64,000 nt of DNA from Herpetosiphonaceae bacterium (GCA_036374795.1 DASUTC010000065.1:1-64000); one strand, 5' to 3'; shown: positions 38,465 through 47,467, numbered from the stretch's first letter. Translations and numbers: made by a program. Notes: generated by a model from the letters alone, not told the origin.

Positions 38465-40105
38465 ATGAGCCAGCAGAGAGCAACAATGCAACACAAGCCC
38501 GGCGCGTCGCCGCCGCAGCACTGGAAGCAGCCGCCGCGTCGATGCGCCTGCGGCGGCACGCCCGGCCCCGACGGCGAGTGCGCCGCATGCAAGGCCAGGC
38601 GTCTGGCCGCCGAGCGACAACAGCAGCAGCTCACGCCGCAGAGCGCGCCGCCGATCGTGCATGATGTGCTGCGCTCGCCGGGACAGCCGCTCGATGCCGA
38701 CACACGGGCGCTGATGGAGCCGCGCTTCGGCCATAGCTTCGGCCAGATGCACGTCCATGCCGCCGCCGATCAGATCCAGACGAAGCTTACCGTGGGCGAT
38801 CCCGACACGCCGCACGAGCACGAGGCGCAGCATGTCTCCAGCGAGGTGCTGCACCGACCGCCGACGAGCGCAATGCCCGGCGCTGGCTATGATTTCAGCC
38901 AGGTGCGCATCCACACCGATGCCCGCGCAGCGGCGGCGGCGCGCACGCTCCACGCGGCGGCCTTTACCCAGGGGCGTCATATCGTCTTTGGCGCGGGCCA
39001 GTACGCGCCCTCATCGCCGCAGGGCCAACGCCTGCTGGCCCATGAGCTAACCCATGTAGTTCAACAGCAGCGCCAGCCGTCGGCGACGATCCAGCGCGCG
39101 CTGACGATCGTCGATCCGGGCGCGACCGCACCGAATCAGCCGGTCGGCGGCACGCTGACAAACGCGCAGATGGCCGAAGGCTGGATCGATCAGCTCTGCC
39201 CGACCGGCAACTGGACCGTCGATGCCGCGTCGGGCGTGGTCAGCTCGCCCGACCGCGCGACGTTTTGCGCTCGGCGGCCCCGGCGCGGCCAGGCGCACTT
39301 CAGCCAGAACATGCCGACCTCCTGCCGCTGCCTCTGCCAGCTCACCGCTGCGGGATCGAAAGATATTCGGATTCATGTGGCCGATACGTTCACCGTCGGC
39401 GGCTCGACCATCGATGTGCGCGCGGCGGGCGAAGGCGTGACGCTCTATCCCAGCGGCGCGCGGACTGAGTACAACGTCGGCGTGAGCGGCAGAGAGTTTA
39501 GCGGCATCACCGGCGCGGGCGATACCGCACCGCTGGGCGGCGCGAATCCGACGCAAACGCTGCGCGATCCACCCTGGATCATTTTTGCCCACGAGGTCTG
39601 CGGCCATGCCCGGCAGCAAACGGCTCCGATGGGACAGACCCAGGTGCAGCACTCGCAAACGCCGGAGGGCGACCGGGGCGCGGTGGACATCGAGAACCGG
39701 GTGCGGCGCGAGCACTCGACGATCGCCGACAACCTGGGCATTCGACGCGGCTCCTTCCGCGATGCGGCTGGCAATTTCCATGACGGCTCGGTCTACCGCG
39801 TCAGCTCCGGCGAGACGCTCTCCGGCATCGCGCGGCGCTGCGGCATACCGATCGCGGACATGCTCAACCGGATCTTCCGAGCAAACGGCGACGCGATCAC
39901 CGCCGCAACGCAGAATAGGCTGGCCGTCAACGAGCGGCTGCTGATCGAGGGAATCTTCTGGCATGAGGTCATCACTGGCGAGACGATGACCAGCATCGCG
40001 CAAATGTGGGTCATTCCACTCGCATCGCTGATCCGCGCCAATCCGCAAATCAGCGATCCCAACCTGATCTTGCCGGGCCAGCGGCTATTGATCCCGGCAT
40101 CGTAA
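38465..40105 (+). CDS. eCIS DUF4157 protein 2 with two LysM domains, probable cargo
   Basis: A 546-residue protein. The cysteine motif (Cys27, Cys29, Cys39, Cys42) is present. The DUF4157 domain is split: its first part (about 62-98) is followed by an inserted string typical of sequence after such domains (IQTKLTVGDPDTPHEHEAQH) and a second copy of the central strand (YDFSQVRIHTDA), then HELTH at 193-197. A middle domain holds AHEVCGHARQQ (from His376), possibly metal binding but not a canonical HExxH. Two LysM domains close the protein (about 444-495 and 497-546: YRVSSGETLSGIA and HEVITGETMTSIA), suggesting peptidoglycan or chitin binding. ATG 38465 is preferred over upstream starts inside the repeat. 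Confidence 0.83.
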   Translation: MSQQRATMQHKPGASPPQHWKQPPRRCACGGTPGPDGECAACKARRLAAERQQQQLTPQSAPPIVHDVLRSPGQPLDADTRALMEPRFGHSFGQMHVHAAADQIQTKLTVGDPDTPHEHEAQHVSSEVLHRPPTSAMPGAGYDFSQVRIHTDARAAAAARTLHAAAFTQGRHIVFGAGQYAPSSPQGQRLLAHELTHVVQQQRQPSATIQRALTIVDPGATAPNQPVGGTLTNAQMAEGWIDQLCPTGNWTVDAASGVVSSPDRATFCARRPRRGQAHFSQNMPTSCRCLCQLTAAGSKDIRIHVADTFTVGGSTIDVRAAGEGVTLYPSGARTEYNVGVSGREFSGITGAGDTAPLGGANPTQTLRDPPWIIFAHEVCGHARQQTAPMGQTQVQHSQTPEGDRGAVDIENRVRREHSTIADNLGIRRGSFRDAAGNFHDGSVYRVSSGETLSGIARRCGIPIADMLNRIFRANGDAITAATQNRLAVNERLLIEGIFWHEVITGETMTSIAQMWVIPLASLIRANPQISDPNLILPGQRLLIPAS

Positions 40106-40118
40106 CGGAGCTGGAGCC

Positions 40119-40577
40119 ATGACTGAGGCCAAACAAACCGACGCGCTGCGCATCGAGATTGCCGCTCACCAGATGGGGCATCAGCACGGTCGGCAGTGGG
40201 CATTGAGTATTTTGTGGCGCTTTACCAGCGCGACCGATCAAACGACGTATCTGCTGCTCGACCAGCCGCTCGTGACCACCATCGCCGATCCGCTGGTCCT
40301 GGACCATACCGCGCATGATCCGGGGCTGCCGCTCGACGTGAATGCGATGCCCGACTTCGAGATCGTCGCCATCGCCGCGCACGATACGCTGGAGCGCCAG
40401 ATGGCGTACTACCTGAACCTGCCCAATACGCTGCACTCGCTGCAACTGATCGGGCGGTTTGGGTACAGCACGATCGCGCCCGATCCGGGCTGGGAGCGGC
40501 ACAAAAACTGGCAGCAGGTCGAGCGCTGGCAGCAGGTCGTCGAATCGAATACGGCGACGGTGATGTTACAGCCGTGA
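40119..40577 (+). CDS. hypothetical protein within the eCIS cargo region, 152 aa
   Basis: Unrecognised. It sits between DUF4157 genes 2 and 3, 13 bases after the former and 26 before the latter, so it is co-transcribed. The sequence is mixed alpha/beta (QWALSILWRFTSATDQTTYL, MPDFEIVAIAAHDTLERQMA) with a Trp-rich C-terminus (WERHKNWQQVERWQQVV). It has no signal peptide, cysteine motif or DUF4157. An immunity protein or loading chaperone for a neighbouring cargo would fit its size and position, but nothing proves it. Confidence 0.65.
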   Translation: MTEAKQTDALRIEIAAHQMGHQHGRQWALSILWRFTSATDQTTYLLLDQPLVTTIADPLVLDHTAHDPGLPLDVNAMPDFEIVAIAAHDTLERQMAYYLNLPNTLHSLQLIGRFGYSTIAPDPGWERHKNWQQVERWQQVVESNTATVMLQP

Positions 40578-40603
40578 GCCGTCCACGCACGCAAAGGATC
40601 TGA

Positions 40604-42253
40604 ATGCACGCCCGATTGTCAACCGAACTCAAGCGACGCAGCGCTCAAAGCGCGCTCCCGGCGGCGGGGCAGCGCCCGGTCGTCCGGCGGCAGCGTGCCG
40701 CTCCGGCGGCGTTCACGACGCTACCGGCGATCGTTGAGGCGGTATTGCACGGGCCGGGCCAACCGCTCGATCTGACAGCTCGCGCGCACATGGAGCCGCG
40801 CTTCGGCCACGATTTCAGCCAGGTGCGCGTGCATACCGGCGCTCTGGCTGCACAGTCGGCCCGGGCGCTCGACGCGCACGCCTACACGGTCGGGCAGCAG
40901 ATCGTCTTTGGCGCGGGCGAGTACGCGCCGGGAGCGCCAGCGGGTGAGCAAACGCTGGCGCATGAGCTGACGCATGTGGTGCAGCAGAGCGCTTCGATGC
41001 CGCAGGCTACAGCCTCGATGCCCGACGAGCGCGCGGAGCATGAGGCGTATGGCAGCGCGGCGGCGCTACGCGCAGACAGGCCGCTCTCCGTGACCCAGCG
41101 CCTGCCGATGCAGATCCAGCGGCTGCCACGCGACCGCGATCCGATCCACGCGCCGATGATCGAGAGCTTCCGCGAGCAGACCGGCCTGCAAGAGTTCGAC
41201 GAATTCGGGCGTCGGGTCGGGCCGAGCGATGCGCAGATCAAATACCGGCTCAGCCCTGCCGCTCAGCTTGGCTCGCTGTATGCCATGACGCCCTGGGAGC
41301 TTGCGCAGGTGCCTGAGGGACGGCTCAATCTCGCCGAGTCGACCGCGCGGGCAATGGGCGTGACGCCGGATGGTCCCAGCTTTGATGATTATCGGCGGGC
41401 CAGGCGCTTCGTGCGGGCGCTCCACAGCCAGTACGGCATTACCTTTGATGTCGAGCGCGAGCAGCGCATCCTGGGCCGCGTCCCGACCGCCGACGAGCTG
41501 ACGATCCTTGATCGGCTGCTGGGGCAAATCCTGGGGGTCGGCAACGTCCGACAGTCGCTCGGACAGCCTGGAGCGCGGGGCGTGCCGACGGCTACAGGCA
41601 GCACCCGGCCAAGCTTGCAGGGTCGCGCCAGGATCTTGAACGATCTGGCCGAGTACTCGATCAAGCGCTTTCAACTGCAATGGCTGGTCGCTGGCGGCTA
41701 CGGGCGGCCCACATCCGAGGTTGACCGCGATGTGCGCAGCCTGTGGACGGAGCAGGGTATCACCCCTCCGGCGACCGCCGTCATCACCGAGCAGGAGCGA
41801 CGCGCCACGGCGCTGGTCGCGTTTCGCGCATTCGCTGGCCTGGAGCCGGGATTTTACTTCCCGCCTGACGACATGTTCTATCTCGCGCCTAGCTCCAACC
41901 TGCGCACGCCGGCAGTTCAGGCGGTGGCGCGTCACGAGGCGGTGCATCTGCTCGGCGGGCGCGAGCGAACGCGCCGGGCTTTCATCGAGCGCTTCGGCGC
42001 GGATCGCTACATCCAGTACTGGCGACCATTCGAGGAGGGCATCTCCGAGCTGATCGCGATCGAGGCGACACCAGCCAATCAGCAGGGCAGCCCTGGCGCT
42101 CCGGGCGTGCCCAACACCCAATCGGGATACGGCGCCTACGTCACGCTGATGCAGCGCATCATGAATATCATAGGCCGCGAGGCGCTCTTTCAGGCGTTCT
42201 TCACCGGCAACATCCCGAATCGGATCTTTGAGCTGTTGGTCACGCCGCCGTAG
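40604..42253 (+). CDS. eCIS DUF4157 protein 3 with C-terminal gluzincin-like peptidase, probable cargo
   Basis: A 549-residue protein lacking the N-terminal cysteine motif of the other three. The DUF4157 domain (about 40-127) ends with AHELTHVVQQ (HELTH at 120-124). The long C-terminal part has a second zinc site ARHEAVHLLGG (His444, Glu445, His448), and 29-33 residues later FEEGISELIAIEA, where Glu478 or Glu482 can be the third ligand as in gluzincins. It therefore resembles a two-headed metalloprotease. Expected to be delivered into a target cell, but the target is unknown. No ribosome site stronger than AAAGGA precedes ATG 40604. Confidence 0.85.
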   Translation: MHARLSTELKRRSAQSALPAAGQRPVVRRQRAAPAAFTTLPAIVEAVLHGPGQPLDLTARAHMEPRFGHDFSQVRVHTGALAAQSARALDAHAYTVGQQIVFGAGEYAPGAPAGEQTLAHELTHVVQQSASMPQATASMPDERAEHEAYGSAAALRADRPLSVTQRLPMQIQRLPRDRDPIHAPMIESFREQTGLQEFDEFGRRVGPSDAQIKYRLSPAAQLGSLYAMTPWELAQVPEGRLNLAESTARAMGVTPDGPSFDDYRRARRFVRALHSQYGITFDVEREQRILGRVPTADELTILDRLLGQILGVGNVRQSLGQPGARGVPTATGSTRPSLQGRARILNDLAEYSIKRFQLQWLVAGGYGRPTSEVDRDVRSLWTEQGITPPATAVITEQERRATALVAFRAFAGLEPGFYFPPDDMFYLAPSSNLRTPAVQAVARHEAVHLLGGRERTRRAFIERFGADRYIQYWRPFEEGISELIAIEATPANQQGSPGAPGVPNTQSGYGAYVTLMQRIMNIIGREALFQAFFTGNIPNRIFELLVTPP

Positions 42254-42330
42254 GAAAGAAGAAAGAACACAGGAACAAGGGAGCAGAAGAGAACCAAGAA
42301 CCAAACAACAGAACAAAGAACAACCAGCTC
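42254..42330. repeat. GAAC-family repeat between DUF4157 genes 3 and 4
   Basis: A purine-rich run (AAAGAAGAAAGAACACAGG, GAACAAGGGAGCAGAAG, CAACAGAACAAAGAACAACC) starts at the stop of gene 3. It is followed (about 42331-42393) by a second, GC-rich element (CGCCCCTCGCCTGTCGC, GGGAGAGGGAGTGACGCGAC, GGGGGTGAGGGC) with partial dyad symmetry. Confidence 0.65.
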
Positions 42331-42417
42331 CACCCGCCCCTCGCCTGTCGCAACGGGAGAGGGAGTGACGCGACAGCGCCGGGGGTGAGGGCCTGAACGC
42401 GAAACAGTGGTACGTCT

Positions 42418-44001
42418 ATGAGCCAGCAGACAGCAGCGGTTCAACAAAAGCCCGCAGCGCCAGCACCGTCGCTTCCGACGGCGACGGGCATCTTGCAGCG
42501 CAAGTGCGCCTGCGGCGGCACGCCCGGCCCCGACGGCGAGTGCGCCGCATGTCGCAGGCGGCGTCTGGCAGCATCGGGACGCAGCCCGTCACAGCCCACG
42601 CCAGCGGAAGCGCCGTCGGCGGTGCATGATGTGCTGCGCTCGCCGGGGCAGCCGCTCGACGCCGACACGCGCAGCTTCATGGAGTCGCGCTTCGGCCACG
42701 ATTTCGGCCATGTGCGCATCCACACCGACGCGCAGGCCAGCCAGTCGGCGGAGGACGTCAACGCGCTGGCCTACGCCGTGGGCCGCGATGTCGTCTTTCG
42801 CGCGGGACAGTACGCGCCGCAGACGGAGGCCGGGCGGCACCTGCTGGCCCACGAGCTGGCGCATGTCGTGCAGCAGCGCGGCGAGCAGGTGGGCGTGCAG
42901 CAAGCGCTGGAGATCGGCCAGACCGACGATCCCGGCGAGCACGAGGCCGATGCCGCCGCCGAGGCCGTGATGCGCGCCGACGACGAGCATAAGCGCCACG
43001 GCGGGCGACCGATCTCGGCGCTCCGTCCGGCGCGGCCCGCGATCCGCATGTTCACGCCCGCGCGGAAGATCGCGCCCAAGCTGATGCGGCAGGAGGCGGG
43101 CGCTGCCGCAAGCGCCCCCGCAGCCACGGCGGCAGCCGACGCCCCGGCTGCGCTCACGCAGAGCGCCGAGTCGCCCTGCCAGGAGCGCGGCGATCGTCAC
43201 TGCTGCACCGATCGGATGCTCCAAGAGATCGGCCAGCTACGCACCGCCGCCTTCCCGATCGTCTCCAACGCGCTCACGCGCCTGGACCAGCCCGCCTCGG
43301 TGAGCGGGCCGCTCACCGAGTATTTCCATATCACGCCCGACGACAGCGCGCGCGTCCTGGCGATCCGCAGCCAGTTCGAGCAGATGCAGACGATCATGCG
43401 CGGCACCGGCGTCACGTTCTACTGCTACGACGCCTGCGATCCCGCCTGCCGCAACAACCGGCGCAGCGCATGGTCATCGACCAGCCAGTTGGAGCAACCC
43501 TCGATCATCGCGTTCTGCGGCGATTATACGGGCGCGGTTTCGGATAATCGCGCGTACCTGAACCAGGCCGAGAGCGAGGCGGCACCACCTGAATGCAGCG
43601 GGGCTGGCCTCAGCCAGCACGACGCGCTGGGCGCGCGCAACTGGCTTCGCACACTGATCCACGAGTACGCGCACGTCTCCAGCGCGGCGCGTCCGTCGCG
43701 GGGCGGCATGCTGGCCGCCTGCGAGCGCGGCAGCGTCAACTGCACATCGGAGTACTACCTCCACAACCCGGATCGCCCGCGCGAGGCCGCGCTCGCCGTC
43801 AGGAATCCCGATTCCTACGCCTATTTTGCCTGGGCCGTGCGCCGGGGAGGCAGCCCGGCGAGCGCAGGCGGAGCAGGCGGCCAGCGCGCGGGCGGCGGGA
43901 TTTCGACCGGACTCGCGGTTGGGCTGGGCATCGGCGCGGCAGTGCTGATCGGCGGCATCATCGCGGCAGCCTACCTTCTATCGCGAAGGGAATCGGAGTG
44001 A
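42418..44001 (+). CDS. eCIS DUF4157 protein 4 with M35-like peptidase and C-terminal membrane helix, probable cargo
   Basis: A 527-residue protein. The cysteine motif (Cys30, Cys32, Cys42, Cys45) precedes DUF4157 (about 65-151) with HELAH at 145-149. The C-terminal domain (about 240-480) contains LIHEYAHVSS (His415, Glu416, His419) and, 44 residues later, RNPDSYAYFAWAV with Asp465, a pattern close to M35 aspzincins in which an Asp is third zinc ligand. The last 30 residues form one hydrophobic helix (LAVGLGIGAAVLIGGIIAAA) plus a basic tail, so the toxin could insert into a membrane. It starts MSQQ like protein 2, suggesting relatedness by duplication. Confidence 0.83.
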   Translation: MSQQTAAVQQKPAAPAPSLPTATGILQRKCACGGTPGPDGECAACRRRRLAASGRSPSQPTPAEAPSAVHDVLRSPGQPLDADTRSFMESRFGHDFGHVRIHTDAQASQSAEDVNALAYAVGRDVVFRAGQYAPQTEAGRHLLAHELAHVVQQRGEQVGVQQALEIGQTDDPGEHEADAAAEAVMRADDEHKRHGGRPISALRPARPAIRMFTPARKIAPKLMRQEAGAAASAPAATAAADAPAALTQSAESPCQERGDRHCCTDRMLQEIGQLRTAAFPIVSNALTRLDQPASVSGPLTEYFHITPDDSARVLAIRSQFEQMQTIMRGTGVTFYCYDACDPACRNNRRSAWSSTSQLEQPSIIAFCGDYTGAVSDNRAYLNQAESEAAPPECSGAGLSQHDALGARNWLRTLIHEYAHVSSAARPSRGGMLAACERGSVNCTSEYYLHNPDRPREAALAVRNPDSYAYFAWAVRRGGSPASAGGAGGQRAGGGISTGLAVGLGIGAAVLIGGIIAAAYLLSRRESE

Positions 44002-44038
44002 GACGCTTGAGCAATCAGTTTGATGAAGGGATCATCGC

Positions 44039-44692
44039 ATGACGACCTTCCCCGGCTCGCCACAAGTGCAAAAAGGCGCGATCATCGGCCTCGATCCGTT
44101 CAACCCGCTCGCCAGCGTGATCGTGTTCCAGTACAACCCCGATACGATGTCGCGCACGATCACCGCGCGCACGCCCGGCGGCAACGCCGATCGCGGCGAG
44201 GCGCTGCGCCTGACCGGCCCGCCCGAAGAAAAGATCTCGCTAGAGGTCGAGATCGACGCGACCGACCAACTGGAGCGCGCGCAGTTTCCCGCCACAGCGC
44301 TGGGGCTGTACCCGACGCTGGCCTCGCTTGAGATGCTGCTGTATCCCAAGTCCGCGCTGACGATCGCCAACGAGGTGCTCGCCGCCATCGGCATCATCGA
44401 GGTCATCCCCGCCGAAGCACCGCTGACGCTCTTCATCTGGGGACCGGCGCGAACACTGCCGGTGCGCCTGACGCAGTTCACGATCACCGAGGAGGCGTAC
44501 GATCCCGATCTGAACCCGATCCGCGCCAAAGTTCGGCTCGACCTGCGCGTGCTGACCTATCAGGATCTTGGCCTGCTGAGCGTGGGCGGTGCGCTGTTCA
44601 TGGCTCACCAGATCGCGAAAGAGGTCATGGCGACGATCGGCGGCGTCAGCACGATCGCGGGATCGGTTTCAGGCAGTGTGAGTATTGGATAA
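44039..44692 (+). CDS. eCIS tube-initiator protein (CIS_tube family, Afp7-like)
   Basis: A 217-residue protein. VIVFQYNPDTMSRTITA near residue 30 is the hallmark of the CIS tube N-terminal family, followed by EKISLEVEIDATDQL and a C-terminal PVRLTQFTITEEAYDPDLNP. In Afp7-like proteins this domain is normally joined to a LysM module; here the LysM is encoded separately at 44795 behind a repeat. It connects the inner tube to the hub. The last 25 residues are Gly/Ser-rich and weakly hydrophobic. Confidence 0.85.
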   Translation: MTTFPGSPQVQKGAIIGLDPFNPLASVIVFQYNPDTMSRTITARTPGGNADRGEALRLTGPPEEKISLEVEIDATDQLERAQFPATALGLYPTLASLEMLLYPKSALTIANEVLAAIGIIEVIPAEAPLTLFIWGPARTLPVRLTQFTITEEAYDPDLNPIRAKVRLDLRVLTYQDLGLLSVGGALFMAHQIAKEVMATIGGVSTIAGSVSGSVSIG

Positions 44693-44694
44693 GA

Positions 44695-44770
44695 ACCAAG
44701 AGCCAAGAGCCGAGAACCTGGAACCGAGAATCTGGAACTTGAGACTTGAAACTTGAAACTTGAAACTTGG
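44695..44770. repeat. tandem heptamer array (ACTTGAA) between tube-initiator and LysM genes
   Basis: Purine-rich GAACC words (AAGAACCAAGAGCCAAGAGC, GAGAACCTGGAACCGAG) lead into four tandem seven-base units ACTTGAG, ACTTGAA, ACTTGAA, ACTTGAA (44737-44764) and a partial ACTTGG. This is the clearest tandem heptamer of the family. Confidence 0.8.
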
Positions 44771-44794
44771 AACCCGCAACAAGGAGCTTGACCG

Positions 44795-45097
44795 ATGTTC
44801 GATCCGAGCAGCCGCTACTACAACCTTGAGACGGTGAAGCAAGAGGTCACGGGCGCGGACGGCAAGCCCCGCGTGATCGCCTACAAGCGCCGCCGCTTCA
44901 TCCCGCCCGCCGACGGCCAGACGACGCTGGTCGAGCATACGGTGACGCAGGGCGAGCGGCTCGACAACATCACCGCGCGCTTCCTGGGCGATCCCTTGCA
45001 GTTCTGGCGGGTCTGCGACGCCAATATCACGCTCGATCCCGACGAGCTGACCGACGAAACCGGGCGGACGATCAAGATCACGCTGCCGCAATTCTGA
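44795..45097 (+). CDS. eCIS LysM-like baseplate protein
   Basis: A 100-residue protein. After a 45-residue lead the LysM module reads VEHTVTQGERLDNITARFLG, with QFWRVCDANITLDPDEL and the terminal TIKITLP. Phage tail and CIS proteins of this type clamp the tube to the hub. It is probably the other half of an Afp7-like protein. AAGGAG precedes ATG 44795. Confidence 0.85.
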   Translation: MFDPSSRYYNLETVKQEVTGADGKPRVIAYKRRRFIPPADGQTTLVEHTVTQGERLDNITARFLGDPLQFWRVCDANITLDPDELTDETGRTIKITLPQF

Positions 45098-45172
45098 GGC
45101 CGGAGCATCGTTCGCGGGAATGTATCGTTTCTCGTCCGTCTGTGCATCTGTTAGCGCTACCAAGAGGCCATC

Positions 45173-46291
45173 ATGCTAGCCAGCCAACTTGGCATCCGCA
45201 TCATCTTGCTCGTGGGCGGCACCGTGCCGCTGCCCGCATCCTACGCTGTCACCAGCGCGCTGACCCGCATCGAAGTGACCAACGATGCCGAGCAGGGCGA
45301 CGGCTTCCAGATGACCTTTACGCTCAGCAAAGATCGCATCGTCGACTACGGCCTGCTGCTCGACGGCACCTTCAATCCCTTCAACCGCGTGATCATCGGC
45401 GTGCTGCTAGGCGTTACGCCTGAGGTGCTGATCGACGGGATCATCACCCACCAGCAGCTCCAGCCGAGCAACGAGCCGGGCATGTCCACCCTGACCGTCA
45501 CCGGCAGAGACGTGAGCCTCATGCTCGACCTTGAGGAGAAGAACGAGAAATACGATAACCAGCCCGATTTCGTGATCGTCATGCGGCTGATCGCGCAGTA
45601 CGCGCAGTATGGCCTGATCCCGCAGGCCACGCCCACCACCGACGTGCCGATCATGTTGCAGCGGATTCCGCGCCAGCAGGAAACCGATCTGCGATTCATT
45701 CAGCGCATGGCCGAGCGCAACGGCTTTGTGTTCTACATCGAGCCGCTGACCTTTGGCGTCAACACGGCCTACTGGGGGCCGGAGAATCGCCTGAGCCTGC
45801 CGCAGCCCGCGCTGACGATGAACATGGGACCGGCGACCAACGTCGAGTCGCTCAGCTTCTCCCAGGACGCGCTCGCGCCCGTCAGCACCGAGAGCAGCGT
45901 GGTCGAGCCGATCACCAAGATCAGCATCCCGATCCCATCGCTGCCGTCGCTGCGCATTCCGCCGCTGGTGCCTTCGCCGACTCCGGCCCGTCGCACCGTG
46001 CTGCTGCGCGAGACGGCCAACCAGAACCCGGCGCAGGCCGCGACCGCGTCGATCGCCGCCGCCACGCGCTCGCCCGACTCCGTGACCGGCCAGGGCGAGG
46101 TCGAAACCGTGCGCTACGGCAGCATCCTGCGGGCGCGCAAGCTCGTGGGCGTGCGCGGCGCTGGCTTTACCTACAACGGCAACTACTACGTGCGGCGCGT
46201 CACACATCAGATCCAGCGTGATCGCTACACGCAGAGCTTTACGATCAGCAGAGAGGGGACCGGCGCGCTGCTGCCGGTGGTACGGCCATGA
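45173..46291 (+). CDS. eCIS baseplate hub protein (gp27/gpD-like)
   Basis: A 372-residue protein corresponding to the N-terminal half of VgrG/Afp8. YAVTSALTRIEVTNDAEQGD and FQMTFTLSKDRIVDYGLLLD are the first hub domain, the segment TLTVTGRDVSLMLDLEEKNE and RIPRQQETDLRFIQRMAERN match the phage late-control D family, and the C-terminal strand (YNGNYYVRRVTHQIQRDRY) closes the second barrel. The linker around 240-290 is Pro/Ser-rich. It overlaps the spike gene by four bases, and together they form the hub-spike unit that is a single protein in many systems. Confidence 0.9.
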   Translation: MLASQLGIRIILLVGGTVPLPASYAVTSALTRIEVTNDAEQGDGFQMTFTLSKDRIVDYGLLLDGTFNPFNRVIIGVLLGVTPEVLIDGIITHQQLQPSNEPGMSTLTVTGRDVSLMLDLEEKNEKYDNQPDFVIVMRLIAQYAQYGLIPQATPTTDVPIMLQRIPRQQETDLRFIQRMAERNGFVFYIEPLTFGVNTAYWGPENRLSLPQPALTMNMGPATNVESLSFSQDALAPVSTESSVVEPITKISIPIPSLPSLRIPPLVPSPTPARRTVLLRETANQNPAQAATASIAAATRSPDSVTGQGEVETVRYGSILRARKLVGVRGAGFTYNGNYYVRRVTHQIQRDRYTQSFTISREGTGALLPVVRP

Positions 46292-46787
46292 CAACCAACT
46301 TCTACGGCAAATATCGCGGCGTCGTCACCGACAACCAGGACCCGCTGATGATCGGGCGGATTCGGGCGCGCGTTCCCGACGTGATGGGCGATCTTGAGAG
46401 CGGCTGGGCCATGCCCTGTCTGCCCTTCGCCGGCAGCGGCATGGGCTTTTTCGCCCTGCCGAAGGTCGGCGCTGGCGTCTGGATCGAGTTCGAGCACGGC
46501 GATCCCGACTACCCGATCTGGTCCGGCTGCTGGTGGGGCTCCGTCGCGGAGGCGCCGCCGATCCTGCTCGCGCCGCCGTACAAAAAAGTCTTGCTCAAGA
46601 CCGAGGGCGGCCACAGCATCATCCTCGACGACACGCCCGGCATCGGCGGGATTACGCTTGAGACGTCGAGCGGCCAGAAGATCGTGCTCTCCGCGCTGGG
46701 CGTCGAGATCACCACCGGCCAGGGCGGCACGATCAAGATGACCGGCCCGCAAGTCTCGATCAACAACGGCGCACTGGAGGTGATCTA

Positions 46788-46788
<1 letters not shown>
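46288..46788 (+). CDS. eCIS spike protein (gp5/gpV OB-fold plus beta-helix)
   Basis: A 166-residue protein. The OB-fold (about 5-95) has GVVTDNQDPLMIGRIRARVP, MPCLPFAGSGMGFFALPKVG and VWIEFEHGDPDYPIWSGCWW, the standard VgrG/gp5 OB signature. The C-terminal part (GGHSIILDDTPGIGGITLET, TIKMTGPQVSINNGALEV) is a short triangular beta-helix without the lysozyme domain of T4 gp5. As a trimer it forms the puncturing spike. It starts inside the hub gene and its stop shares a base with the PAAR-like ATG. Confidence 0.93.
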
Positions 46789-47107
<319 letters not shown>

Positions 47108-47108
<1 letters not shown>

Positions 47109-47467
47109 TGCAGATCGATTATCCGTTTCATATCGACCGGCGCGGCCATACCGCCGACACCACCCAGGACGAGCATATCCGCGATCTGATCGAGCAGGTC
47201 TTGTTCACCTCGCCCGGCGAGCGCGTCAATCGCCCGACCTTCGGCAGCGGCCTGCTGCAACTGGTCTTCGCGCCCAACAGCGACGTGCTGGCGACGGCGA
47301 CCCAGGCCAGCGTGCAGGGCGCGCTCCAGCAGTGGCTCGGCGATCTGATCCAGGTCGAGGCCGTCCAGGTGACAAACGTCGACTCGACGCTTGAGGTGCT
47401 GGTGCAGTATATCGTGCGCCGCACCCAGCAGCGCCAGGTCGCGCAGTTCCAGCGAGCCGTGCCATGA
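47108..47467 (+). CDS. eCIS baseplate wedge protein (gp25-like)
   Basis: A 119-residue protein. YPFHIDRRGHTADTTQDEHI, then QVLFTSPGERVNRPTFGSGL and VDSTLEVLVQYIVRRTQQR are typical of the GPW/gp25 family that starts sheath polymerisation at the baseplate. ATG 47108 overlaps the PAAR stop, and its end overlaps the J-like gene by four bases. Confidence 0.92.

Noticed and set aside
44737-44770. CRISPR-like array at the ACTTGAA repeats
   Set aside because: Units are seven bases and directly adjacent with no spacers; no cas genes are nearby.
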